This document shows positions 45,137-57,071 of a stretch of 64,000 nucleotides of DNA, in pieces. The notes under the pieces were generated by a model that was not told the origin of the DNA, did no database searches, and was given only the letters and a program-made list of their open reading frames with translations. This DNA is from Dillenia suffruticosa. Its lineage: Eukaryota > Streptophyta > Magnoliopsida > Dilleniales > Dilleniaceae. Position 1 is the first letter of the stretch. Every line of letters begins with the position of its first letter. The DNA lies in the NCBI GenBank assembly GCA_033439265.1, contig JAVTVX010000010.1:28075056-28139055 (forward strand), written 5' to 3'. The translations under genes were made by a program, and so were the position numbers.

Positions 45137-47688
45137 ATGGTAAGACCCAAGTTTTTCTCAGTTAGGCATGTGGTCTTAGCTCTTAATCTTTTCCTTGAAG
45201 CATGTATTGCCAGGAAATGCGTTCCTTCCTCATGTGGAAATATTACTAAAATCAGCTGTCCTTTCAGACTAAAACATGATACTTGTGGGTGTGGAAATCC
45301 TGCATATGAATTGGAATGCGAGGATAACCGCACCATACTTCATCTTGATTCAAGGAAATACTTTGTGGAAAATATTGATTACAAGTATGGTGGGCAGCTT
45401 CGTGTTGTCGATGCAACTCTAAGTAGTGACATTTGCTCCAACATTCCAGGCAATCCCCTCGAGAATAGTGGTCCACTATACTTCTCATATCGAAATTCTG
45501 TGGTTATAAGCATTTTGAGCTGTGAAAAGCAAGTGAAAAATTCTTCCCTGTATCTAGATTTCTCAAATTGCTTCTTCAATAGCTCTTCCTCCACAGATGT
45601 GAACTTCCATTATGCTGCAATAGGAAACCTTCTGGTGTCAGACGTGCCCAGCTCATGCAGCGTTCTTTTTGTCCATCCTTTGGACAAATCAATTTTCAGT
45701 GACAGGTCTATTCCACGTGCTATCGATGGATATCATTATAATTTAGTGTTCATTGATGTCACAAACCTTTCTATTGCCGACATCAACAGTGCGATTCTAA
45801 AGGGGTTTTTACTTGATTCTGGCGATTGGAGGATTCGATGGTGGAAAATTATTATTCCTTTGTGAGTTTGTTTTCGTCACCAATACTTCATATAATGCGT
45901 GGTGTGCGAGCGCATGCATGCTGTTTCTTTCTCTCTCTCTCTTATTTTTTTTTTTTTTTTTATTTTTTTCTCTTTTCAATTACTAAATAAGATGTTAAAG
46001 AGTCTAAGTTTCTTGGCTCTGTTATGTAGCTCTTCTTGTTCATGGGAGTACATACTCAGCTGACCTAGTTGTTTTGGTTAAATTGCAGCCTTCGATATAT
46101 GCTCCTATATATGCTCACCTCCTTCGATTTCCATAATTTCTATGGTGAGGTCTTCATGACGCTTTTCCATTTAAATGGACTGCTAGGTTTTACTATTATT
46201 CTATTCATTTAATCTCTTCCAATTTGTTATCCTTTTTGCAGTAACAATAATTCAACTTACAGGTGAGGATCATGCAGTTCCGGCACTTGCTCCACAGAGA
46301 GATCATCTTGTCATAGACAGGGAAAATATGGGTGCAGAGTTTCTTTATCTAAATCAAATAAATATTATTATTCTGAAAGGGGGATTGAGAGGCTATGATA
46401 AAACACAAGGAATGCTAATAATTTTTTATGTTAAATAAAAAATTTCCACCGAAGTGGATTTTCTTTCATTAAATAAATTAAATAGGATTAATTTAAACCA
46501 TAGGGTAATTGAAGTAACAATATCTTCTCATCAGTCTAGTATTTCTACTGATTTCTGATCCATATTACTTTCATGTTTTAAGCGTTATACTTGGCTGGAA
46601 GAGCTCTCTTGGGAATGTGCTGCATGACTGCACTTATAACCTACATGTTCCGCCGGAGACACTTGTCAACTGATGACTTCATTGAGGAATTCCTTCAAAG
46701 TCACAACAACCTCATGCCAATCAGATACTCCTATGCAAAAATAAAACAGATAACCAGAGGATTCAGGGACAAATTGGGTCATGGAGGTTATGGCTCTGTT
46801 TACAAGGGGAAGCTGCAAAGCGGCCATTTTGTTGCTGTCAAAATGTTGAACAAATCCAAGACCAATGGCCAGGATTTCATAAGTGAAGTCTCGACAATCG
46901 GAAGGATTCACCATGTCAATGTTGTGCAGCTCATTGGATTTTGTGCAGAGGGATCAAAACAAGCTCTAGTTTATGATTTCATGCCTAATGGATCCCTGGA
47001 CAAGTTCATCTTCCAAGGAGAAGAGAAGAACAGCCCATTGAGTTGGAGAAGAATGTATGAGATTGCACTTGGAGTGGCTCAGGGAATTGAATATTTACAT
47101 CGAGGCTGTGAAATGCAGATTTTGCACTTCGATATTAAGCCACACAACATTCTTCTTGATGATAACTTTGTTCCAAAAATCTCAGATTTTGGCCTTGCCA
47201 AACTTTACCCAACAGACGATAGTATAGTCCCTCTCACTGCTGCAAGAGGGACACTAGGCTATATTGCTCCGGAATTGTTCTATAAGAATATTGGTGGCAT
47301 TTCATACAAAGCTGATGTCTATAGTTTTGGGATGTTGCTGTTGGAAATGGTGGGAAGAAGAAAGAATTTGAATCCATATGCAGAGCACCCGAGTCAAATA
47401 TATTTCCCTTCATGGATATATGACAGATTTGAGCAAGGATCGGACATGGATTTCGGAGATGATGTGACAGAGGATGAAAAAAGGATTGCAAGGAAGATGA
47501 TCTTGGTCGCACTGTGGTGCATACAGATGAAGCCTGCCGACCGTCCTTCAATGAGAAGAGCATTGGAATTACTTGAAGGAGAAGTTGAGCTTCTGCATAT
47601 GCCTCCCAAGCCTTTCCAACACCGTGAGGAGATGGCAACAGCCTTCTCGCACAATGCTATCGACACCATCTCAGTTGATGGACGATAA
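45137..47688 (+). CDS. LRK10-like receptor serine/threonine kinase, four exons
   Basis: Exons 45137-45861, 46089-46144, 46242-46262 and 46583-47688 join in frame through GT-AG introns to give about 635 residues. Residues 1-25 form a hydrophobic leader. A Cys-rich GUB_WAK_bind ectodomain follows ([29 protein letters not shown]). Exons 2-4 give hydrophobic stretches, including a membrane helix near residues 270-290 followed by RRRHLS. The kinase domain has a Gly loop LGHGGYGSV (about 332), Lys in VAVKML (354), HFDIKPHN (Asp 451), DFG (469) and GYIAPE. The catalytic loop reads HFD, so it is a non-RD kinase, a class often found in immune signalling. LRK10-like kinases act at the plasma membrane in defence or stress signalling; the ligand is unknown. 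The third exon is only 21 bp. No lesion is seen. Confidence 0.87.
46242..46262 (+). other. 21-bp microexon of the LRK10-like gene
   Basis: It lies between the acceptor CCTTTTTGCAG and the donor GTGAGG. The phase (1 base carried in, 1 base carried out) keeps the frame between exon 2 and the kinase exon. It adds V-T-I-I-Q-L-T, in keeping with the hydrophobic juxtamembrane part. Confidence 0.65.
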
Positions 47689-49141
47689 GTGAATGGAAGT
47701 AATGAGTTTCTACTGATGGTGAATAAAAAAGACCGAGTATAAGGCGGTTGAGTGCGCACAAGAGGCAGTGGTTGCGAGTTACCTCCTGCTTGGGTCCTTT
47801 CATCCTTGGTAGTCCCAATTTTTTTTCCTACTTTTTGTATTGTACCAGTGTTGTATCCTGCATTATAATAAAAAAGAAAAAGAAATATGAGCTATGCATG
47901 AGTTATAAATCCTGCATTCGGGGATATGCAAAGGTAATTATAGACACAAGTAAAACAGCAGTGCATATATAACACCAAACAAGCTGCATTCAAATCCATA
48001 AAATTGCATGAATACAATCAGGTGTCTCTTAGGATAATGCTATATTAAGTCTGAAAACAATGCTCATGACAAGTTTCTATGACCTGTGTGGCAATTACAT
48101 GACCTTTCATGCTATGATTCAAGAAAGTCTGCACTAATCTCATGATCGAGATCAAAAGTGATAATTATATGGGATTTGTTTAGTTGGACTACCCCATTAA
48201 AGCATGCTGAACAATAACCAATTACTTATTTGGATTATATGATCTCACAGTTTTGTCTCAAAAGGCATTGACCATTTTAGGGGTGTGATCACACTTATAT
48301 ATCCAAATGATCACTCTGGAACTAGCCGATCTGGGATAAAACACATCCGCCCTTACCTTTTTATAGCCAAGACTGAAACAACTTTGCTTAGTGGTGTGGG
48401 ATTCCACCCTCCGACATCCACACTCCACACTACTAAACTAATGTGGGATGCTAGAGTATGGCACTAAACAAATATGCAAAATGTAATATCCACAGGCTGA
48501 GGCTGTAAGCAATAAAATCCACAATCCATTTGTAATAAGGAACAACACTATAGGCTATCTAAAACTCATAATAATCATCATGGAAATGTAATAACAGGAA
48601 AAATATACACCACAAAAATTTGAGAAGGCCAAACAAGACACCATCAAAATAGCCAAATAGTGGCCTTAAAGGACGAAAGAGGTTATACTTAGTTTAAGAC
48701 CATATGAACAAAAAACAAGTTCTAGTGGTCTTAAACAGAGCATGAATAGAAAAGAAGATAATAATAGAAGAAATTCCTCTAATTTATTGGTGCAGGCCCA
48801 CGGAGTGCCCCAGTCTTCACCCTCTTTACAAGTCAAAAAGAAACACTTCAATTTTATGTGCTTGATGGTGTGAAGCTCTCACGAAATTTCGAGATGAAGT
48901 TTCCAATTCGTTGAATGCTATTGTCTTGAAGATAATGTCATTGAAGTGAATATATACTGAAATTCTGGCCTAGTGTTCTTGAAAAGTAGTAACCAAATCA
49001 GTTACTCATCTTGCCCATGGAGCAATCTCTCTTACAAATTCTTTAACTCTGGCTAAACTCGTGCTTCAATATTGGTTACTTTTGTCTTTTAGCCGTGTCC
49101 TAGTAACCAAGGAAAAAGAATTCCTACAGGGTTTTGTAGAG
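47689..49141. other. Intergenic between the two LRK10-like genes
   Basis: 3' UTR of the first gene (AATAAAAAAG near 47723 and AATAAAAAAGAAAAAG near 47868 could serve for polyadenylation) and promoter of the second. No other gene is seen. Confidence 0.55.
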
Positions 49142-51298
49142 ATGAGTTCTTCAGTCCAAGTATTCATCTACATCTCTAGTCTATTACTCGTGGTGGCAGT
49201 AATCTTGGCATATGGGCTTGAAAATCATTGTGTTGAATCAACATGCAGTGGAAGCAGCCCTGTCATCCGATTTCCATTTCATCTTAAGGGTCGCCAACCG
49301 ATTGAATGTGGTTATCCCGGCTTTGATCTTTCTTGTACCGATGATAACAAAACTCTGTTAGAGTTACCTAATTCAATCAAAGTTTTTGTCAAAAACATCA
49401 ATTACAGTCTGCATACTATTGATGTAATTGATCCTGGTAGCTGCACCCCCAAACTAGTAAAAAGCATGAACTTAACCAATTCCCCTTTCCGAGTTGGCCA
49501 GGACTCTTCTTCTTATTATCATAGCTTGTTCAATTGTAGCTCAACAGTGGATTTCCTCTATGCGAACAACGTCCCATGCCTAAGCATTCCAGGCTTCAAG
49601 GTCTTTGCTGCATATAATTATTATGCAATTTGGGATATTCCTTTATCATATTGTACCAAGATGTATGATGTTCCTGAAGGTGCGATCGACAGCCAAACAG
49701 TTCTTTCTTTCGGTTGGTTTCAACCAAGTTGTCAAGAATGTGAAGCAAGCGAAGGAGTTTGTAGGCTGAAGGACAGTCAAACTGGATCAAATCTGAAGAT
49801 TGAATGTTTAAAGAAACACAAAGGTATGTGTCGTTCAATTACCAGAGAAGTAACAAATTTCCACCAAACTCCGATTCTGGCAACTAAAATATCCCGGCAT
49901 TTCTTATTAATCTTCCCACAATATCCATTTCTGTATCTTGTTCCTGCCTATTTTGCAGGCCCTCGGTGTTTACAAGAGAAAGACAGCTATTTCTGTCCTT
50001 CATATTATGTTTTTTAATTTGTTCTTTAGCCTGACAAGCTGATCAAAATTTTCCATGTTCACTTCCTTCACAGGTTCATCAAAGAAACTAGTGGTTGCAG
50101 GTAAAGTGCGTTTAAAAATTTTGGCATTCCTGTTGTTATTATGGATATTTATCGCTCTGAAAATTTTTTATTTCGAAACCAGGTGCAAGTTTAGGCACAT
50201 TTATGTTTGCCTTAGGAACCATTCAATTCTGCCGCATCTATAGATTGGACAAAGTGGAGAGAGAACATCAACGAAAGATTGAAAAATTTCTGGATGATTA
50301 TAGAGCAGATAAACCCTCAAGATATTCCTATGCTGACGTCAAGAGAATCACCAGCAAATTTCAGGATAAATTGGGCCAAGGGGCTTATGGAACTGTGTAC
50401 AAGGGAAAGCTTTCTAATGAAGTGTTTGTAGCTGTTAAGATTCTCGACAGCCCTGAAACTGATGGAGATGAGTTCATCAATGAAGTAGCAACTATGGGTA
50501 GAATTCATCATGTCAATGTGGTCCGGTTGGTGGGGTTCTGCGCTGATGGGTTTAGACGAGCTCTCATTTATGAGTTCTTGCCAAATGGGTCCTTAAGAGA
50601 AGATCATATATTCAAGAAATGGTCTCTCTCTCTCCCTTGGTTGGCAGAAAGTTCATGACATTGCCCTAGGCATAGCCAGGGGAATTAAGTATCTTCACCA
50701 AGGTTGTGATAAACCAATTCTCCATTTTGACATCAAACCACACATTGTTTTGCTAGATCAAAATTTCAATCCTAAAATATCTGATTTTGGACAAGCCAAA
50801 CTCTGTTTCAGGGACAAAAGTCACGTGTCCATGACTGCTGCGAGGGGAACCATGGGCTATATGGCACCTGAAGTTTTCTCAAGGAACTTTGGCAACGTGT
50901 CTTACAAGTCTGATGTTTATAGTTTTGGCATGTTGCTTCTTGAAATGGTTGGTGGGAGAAAAGTAGACGCTGCAGCTAGGGAAATTAGTGAACTACAGTT
51001 CCCAGCATGGATTTATGATAGCTTGGAGGGAAAAGATGATGCACCCTCTCAAATTGACAATGATGAACAGGCCAAGATAGTGAAGAAACTAACCATTGAG
51101 GGACTGCGTTGCATTCAGTGGCACCCTGTTGATCGACCCTCAATGAATGTGGTGGTTCAAATGCTGGAAGGGGAAGAAGACAATCTAACCATTCCACCAA
51201 ATCCTTTCGCTTCAACAGGTCCATCCTCGTCAACTACTGGAAGCATGCCTAGGAGGCCTTTTAACCAAGAACTACCTGCTATCCCTGAATCTGAATAA
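49142..51298 (+). pseudogene. LRK10-like receptor kinase, probably inactive (frameshift and lost catalytic Asn)
   Basis: Exon 1 (49142-49823) encodes a signal peptide (SSSVQVFIYISSLLLVVAVI), a GUB_WAK_bind domain (VIRFPFHLKGRQPIECGYPG) and a WAK_assoc Cys-rich end (CQECEASEGVC). A 27-bp exon 2 (50074-50100) and exon 3 (from 50184) follow in frame. A membrane stretch (TFMFALGTIQFC) leads to the kinase with LGQGAYGTV and VAVKIL. At 50625-50650, in a CT run, the frame breaks and meets a stop (50656-50658). The rest of the kinase continues in another frame to 51298. In the catalytic loop the sequence is HFDIKPHIVLLD: the invariant metal-binding Asn is Ile. DFG is kept. Two independent lesions suggest a pseudogene or, if the frameshift is a sequencing error, a pseudokinase. 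Confidence 0.82.
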
Positions 51299-51483
51299 GA
51301 GCACCAACCGCATGTTCCTTAATGTTACAGGTATTCAAGGAGGTACTTGATGTAAATAAGAATGCCCCTTTTACTTGTCTGTAATATCTCCGAGCTTTGT
51401 AACGTCACATATGAAGAGAATAAGCTTCAGGGTATACTAGTCTCCGTTGCTTCCTATTGTATTTAATATTCTCGAATGAAAAG

Positions 51484-51495
51484 TGTAATACCCAC

Positions 51496-51526
<31 letters not shown>

Positions 51527-51554
51527 AAATTAAAATTAGGGCTTAAAGCCCTAA

Positions 51555-51619
<65 letters not shown>

Positions 51620-54449
51620 CCTCTTTCCCTCTTTCTCCTCTTCTCCTCCGCGGCGGCCTCTCCCTTCCGCCACCGCACCAAGCCACAGCGCGACCTCCTT
51701 CCCGCGAGCACGCCACTGCGCAGATCGGCCCTCCCGCGAGCGCTGCCGCCTCGAGCTATCACGGCCCAGCGCGCGAGCCAGCGCGAGGCCCAGCGCGCAA
51801 GCCAGCGCGCGACTCAGCACGAGCCAGTGCGCGGCCTAGCGCGCGAGCCCAGCGCCGCCCAGCACTGCCCAGCACGTGAGCCCAGCGCCGCCCAGCGCGG
51901 CCCAGCGCGCGACCCCAGCGCCGCCCAGCGCGCGAGCTCAGCGCGGCCCAGCGCGCGAGCCCAGCGCGCCACAGCTCGCGATCTCCCGCGAGCCAGCGCG
52001 CGAGCCCAGCGCGCCACAGCGCGCGAGCCCAGCGAGCCACAGCGCGCGATTTCCCGCGACCCAGCCTGCGCTATCACCCACGACCTAGCCTGCGCGCCCC
52101 TGCGCGAGCACAGTGCGCAGAGCACGCGACCCATCTGCGCGAGCGCGCGCACCTCACAGCACGCGACCCTGTCCTGAGCGTGCGCCTCAGCTCACGAGCG
52201 CGCGTTCCAGCTCGCGAGAGCGAGCCCTAGCCCGTGAGCGGGCCAACCCACCAGCGGCCCAAGGCCCAGTCCAGCCGCGGCCCACTGCAACCCGCGAAGC
52301 CCGCTGCGGCCAGCAAGCCGGGCTGAGAGCCGCGAGCCACCAGCGGGCCAGCCCGCTAGCCTGCCGGCCCGCCGGCCCGCGAGCCCGCGACCGGCTTTCC
52401 CCTTCGAGAGCTCACCTGCGTCTTCTGTACTGCAGGTAACGACTATATTTGGTTGAAGTCCTAGGGTTTGGTGTTAGAAATTTAGTTGTTTCTAATATAA
52501 TTGAAATTTGGTAATATTACAGGTTTTAGACCAGGTTGACGGGCGAACGAAAGCTAGATCCGGAAATCCGAGAAACCCTAGGTGAGAGAAATGCAACATT
52601 TTCAACATTTGAATTAATTTTATCGAAATTAGGTCGAATTTAGATCGAGAGTTACATAATATATTGAAATGTGTGAAATTCGAGAAAAAATAGACAAAAA
52701 AAATGATAAATATTAGAAACTTGACCATTGGTGAGTCAAATGATTCGAAATTGAGGAAACAAGAATCTATAACGAAGTTTTATAAATTAGGTGGGAGAAA
52801 TTTGGAAGGAAAAAATTGAAAATCCCTGATTTGGCTTTTATTTTATATTAAATGTTGATAATCTGATTTAGGTTGATCTTTTGGAGACTCGAGCGGTCAG
52901 ATCCGATTTGGCTTGTCAGTAGGGAGTGACTTCCCTCCCATAGACAGTGAGTGGGACTCTAATCTCTTGCATAAAATAGTAAAACATGTTTTCTGTCGTG
53001 TTTTCGATAAAACATGTTTTGATATGCATTCGTTTGACGTATGATATTGAATTTCAAAACTGTTTTGTGATTATTGGAGTGTCTTGAATTATATTTACAA
53101 TAACTATGCATCCATGGTTTGAAATGAAACAAAAATTGTGCCATTACTTGAAAATGAATAAATTTCATTTTATACCGTTGCATTGATATGCTGTTTTGAA
53201 ATGATTCGATGAAACGTATTGGCACACAGATTTGAAATGTTTTGATGAACTATGTGGGTTGGATGCCCACTAGTTATGAGATGATGTGATGTTATTTGTG
53301 GGACGTTGTGCCCTGGGACGTTGTGCCCTTGTGATACTATGGGACGTTGTGCCCTTGTGATATTATGATATTCCGTAGCTACGAAGGGCGTTTGTAGAGG
53401 CACGGGTTGCCCGGATACGCTTCTGCAGGAGGTATCCGCAAACGTCATTTATTCTAAAGGCTATAGGCGCGGCCGGTTGAACCCACGTAGGGGGAGGACG
53501 TGTGTGACGCCACTGTCTAGCACCGGGCGGGGTCCTATACACGTTGATGAGTTGGCCCCAGCGAGCTCATGGCCAACGTCGGGGTAGAGAGCGTTTTAAA
53601 GTCTATGCATAATAAAAACCCCCGACGCGCCTGTCCTTGGTCACGGTTGACCTTTGCCGGGACTATTTTTGGCTCGCTCTGACATTACTTGATTTTAAAT
53701 GGATGCATATATGTTTGTTGTCGTGTGATTGGTTAAATGATTTCAAATTTGTTAAACATATCATGTTTTGTCGCGAAATGTAAATTTTTGTTTCAAATGA
53801 TGTTATTTGACACTCCAATTGTTCACCTATGCTATTTATGCTGGATATTATCCCCCTCACTCACTGAGTATCTTCCCATGATACTCACCCCTCTATTTTC
53901 TCTCCTCAGACAGGTTTATTGTGATAGAGCGACGTTACAGGCTCTAGAGTGGAGTTGGTATTTCCGACGGTAAGATTTACTTTTAATTTAGTTTCGACCC
54001 TGCGAGGTCTTGACATAGAGGTCCGTAGTTGGCCATGTACTTATTTTGGGATGACTGTATAATTTAACTCTCATATTTCCTATGCATTGAGGCGATTGTA
54101 CGTACTTGAGTGTACTTGGGAATATTATTGTATCTTTCATAAAATTTAAGTCCGCTCGGTGTGGCGGCTGTTCATGCTCTAATTGGGCAGGATAGTAGAG
54201 GTCTGTGGCTAGGACTGTTAGAAACTTGTAGCCTTGCGTTGTTCTGGATGCTGGCGGTGGTGTTTGTTGATTTTGGAGAGGCCGGGATGGCCATTCATTT
54301 AAATTATAGATTGATTTTGATTATACAGGTTTAGTTGTACACGGGAAACCTCCGATTTATGGGGAGGTTCTGCCCGATTTTCTGTAAAAATACAGCCGGC
54401 ATCTTAGGGCAACGGGCGGCTGTTCACGATTCCGGTTTGGGGCGTGACA
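51484..54449 (+). mobile_element. Solo LTR of the E1/E2 gypsy family
   Basis: A single 2,966-bp LTR, from TGTAATACCC to GGGGCGTGACA, with a perfect 5-bp target duplication AAAAG (51479-51483 and 54450-54454) and no internal region. This is the usual product of recombination between the two LTRs of one element. It contains a poly(A) run, a perfect palindrome with 13-bp arms (51532-51558), a long CT tract (51558-51612), a GC-rich array (51650-52400), candidate splice sites (52436, 52522, 52582) and short GGGACGTTGTGCCC repeats (53299-53360). It is clearly diverged from the E1 and E2 LTRs, so it represents another subfamily. Confidence 0.95.
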
Positions 54450-54809
54450 AAAAGGGTATTGATCATTTGCAAGAATAATTTTTGTAGTTAAAAACTGAGT
54501 GGGCTTTGGGTGTTTAGCTGCTGCCACCTACTTCAATTCTCTTCTTGTTTGGTTGTGCTCTGAAGCGTATTTCTGTTTATCTTTCCCTAGAGTTTGAAGT
54601 ATGTATCCTGAAAAACAAGAAATTACCTTCCTAAAATTTGGTGATGTTGGGAAAATTTTGGATGGCTACAAGAATCAGTGGAACAGTGTAAAAGTGAAGC
54701 CGCAATGCAAGTTGTAAAAAAAAGAAAAGAAAAATGATTCAACTTTCAAGACTATAGATGACTCTCTTATGATCTCTTAATTCAATCAACACATATACCA
54801 TTTTTTTTA

Positions 54810-55161
54810 GGTTGGTGGGAGAAAAGTAGACGCTGCAGCTAGGGAAATTAGTGAACTACAGTTCCCAGCATGGATTTATGATAGCTTGGAGGGAAAAGAT
54901 GATACACCCTCTCAAATTGACGATGATGAACAGGCCAAGATAGTGAAGAAACTAACCATTGAGGGACTGCGTTGCATTCAGTGGCACCCGGTTGATCGAC
55001 CCTCAATGAATGTGGTGGTTCAAATGCTGGAAGGGGAAGAAGACAATCTAACCATTCCACCAAATCCTTTCGCTTCAACAGGTCCATCCTCGTCAACTAC
55101 TGGAAGCATGCCTAGGAGGCCTTTTAACCAAGAACTACCTGCTATCCCTGAATCTGAATAA
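54810..55161 (+). pseudogene. Duplicated C-terminal fragment of the LRK10-like kinase
   Basis: This repeats the last third of the kinase domain and the tail (QFPAWIYDSLEGKDD, HPVDRPSMNVVVQMLEG, ending LPAIPESE) up to the stop. It lacks the Gly loop, catalytic loop, ectodomain and any promoter of its own, so it cannot encode a working receptor. Confidence 0.93.
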
Positions 55162-55694
55162 GAGCACCAACCGCATGTTCCTTAATGTTACAGGTATTCA
55201 AGGAGGTACTTGATGTAAATAAGAATGCCCCTTTTACTTGTCTGTAATATCTCCGAGCTTTGTAACGTCACATATGAAGAGAATAAGCTTCAGGGTATAC
55301 TAGTCTCCGTTGCTTCCTATTGTATTTAATATTCTCGAATGAAAAGGGTATTGATCATTTGCAAGAATAATTTTTGTAGTTAAAAACTGAGTGGGCTTTG
55401 GGTGTTTAGCTGCTGTCACCTACTTCAATTCTCTTCTTGTTTGGTTGTGCTCTGAAGCGTATTTCTGTTTATCTTTCCCTAGAGTTTGAAGTATGTATCC
55501 TGAAAAACAAGAAATTACCTTCCTAAAATTTGGTGATGTTGGGAAAATTTTGGATGGCTACAAGAATCAGTGGAATAGTGTAAAAGTGAAGCCGCAATGC
55601 AAGGTGTAAAAAAAAAGAAAAGAAAAATGATTCAACTTTCAAGACTATAGATGACTCTCTTATGATCTCTTAATTCAATCAACACATATACCAT

Positions 55695-57071
55695 TTTTTT
55701 TAGGTGAAGCCGAGAAACAAGACAAGCAAAACAGAAAAACAAGCCCAGAAAGCCCAAGGGCCAGCCCAGGCAACTACACTAAGCCCTCAGGGCTGCAAGA
55801 AATGGATCTTCTGTCTTCCCTGCTAGTTTGATCATTCCTCAAGAGGAGGAGGGATCCCGGGGGGGTCTCCAGAAAGGAAAGACGTTGAGCACTTTCCTTC
55901 CCCAGACTCGCAAGATGATCTGCACACATATTTACTTCCCTATAAATATGCTTTACTTCCGTAATCCTCAGATCTCTCATCAGCATTTTACAATCCATAA
56001 TAGCATGATACAAGGGATGAGTGGAGCTGTTGTCTTTCCTCAGCAGGTGAGTTATCTCCAAGCAGTCGACTTCAGCTTCAACCTCAACAAGGCCTCCATT
56101 CTTAGCAATCTCCAGACCTCCTCTCAGAGCCCAAATTTCAGCTGCAGTGGTTTCGACTTTACCTATATTCAAAGTGAAACCTACAACCCAACTGCTCTCT
56201 TCATTTCGAATGATACCACCACCACTAGCCATCCCAGAGACTAAGTCAACTGCCCCGTCTATGTTTAATTTAAACTTCCCACTTCCTGGGGGAATCCATT
56301 GAGTATTTGGCCAGGAGCGCAACTTCTGGTGATTCACTATCGCTTGACCCTTGCCACATCGAATTGATTTTGGAAGCTAACTGTGCTGTGCTTTTCATGG
56401 GCGTTGCTTCTCCACTCATAACCACCTTACACCTTCTCTTCCAAATGCACCATATAGCAGCCACAAATAAACTGCTCTCCTGATGAGTCTCAGTATTGAA
56501 TCTTCTCTGTGCACCTTTCTTAATCCAATCAGCTGAGTTTCTAGACCAGAAGTCCCCTGACTTGTTTATATCTGAGCCGACCCAATTCCAAATTTCCTTC
56601 GCCTCCTTACAGTCCCTTAGAACATGCAGCACTGATTCAACATCCTCCTTACAGATAGCACACTTATCCTCATCCGTGAATCTTCTCCTTTTTCTCTCCT
56701 CATTTGTCATGATTTTTCCCATCATAGCTAGCTAGATGAAGAATTTAACTTTCTTGGGATAGTTAGACTTCCAGAGCTACTTCCAGTTCCCATTATGGTG
56801 CTGCTGCAGAAGATTATTTTTTTGAAGCATTTTGTAAACACTAGAAACTGAGAAGAGGCCATCCTTAGTTTCAGCCCACCCCAACAGATCCTCAGTACCA
56901 CCTCTCCTAGGAAGCACAAGGCCTCTAATCTCCTGCACCTTGTACTCATTCACCACTGCCCTCAACTCCTCAATTCTCCACTGACCCTCTTCATTTATGA
57001 AGTCACCGACAGTAAAGGTTGGAAGGTTCTTGTCAAGAGGAAGAATAGCATGGTCTTTTAGATTTTCATTC
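55695..57071 (-). mobile_element. 3' part of an L1-type LINE, interrupted by E4
   Basis: On the minus strand, starting at 57071, the sequence encodes a LINE ORF2 C-terminus and ends in a run of eight A (plus strand T at 55693-55701, then AGG). The upstream part of the LINE is absent because the LTR of E4 starts at 57072. Whether the rest lies beyond E4, outside the window, cannot be seen. Confidence 0.85.
55774..57071 (-). pseudogene. LINE ORF2 C-terminus: zf-RVT and RNase H
   Basis: Pieces in several frames: a pre-zf-RVT region (57060-56780, with GLFSVSSVYKMLQKNNL), the zinc-binding reverse-transcriptase-associated domain (KCAICKEDVESVLHVLRDC, 56660-56600) and RNase H (56337-55774, with KFKLNIDGAVDLVSG, TTAAEIWALRGG, EVDCLEITHLL and NMCADHLASLGKE). 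The RNase H acidic residues are present. Stops around 56770-56725 and a frame break near 56300 inactivate it. Confidence 0.85.

Larger units (their letters stand above)
50947..55702 (+). repeat. Tandem duplication of the kinase 3' end (about 893 bp), first copy split by a solo LTR
   Basis: Copy 1 is 50947-51483 plus 54455-54809, and copy 2 is 54810-55702. By eye they differ at about six bases and one A-run length. The unit begins inside the kinase exon and includes the gene's 3' UTR. The breakpoints share GGT (ATGGT at the start, TAGGT at the end), so the join could have used 3-bp microhomology. Confidence 0.93.

Noticed and set aside
47234-47759. Minus-strand frames opposite the kinase exon
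   Set aside because: Shadows of the well-supported kinase coding strand.
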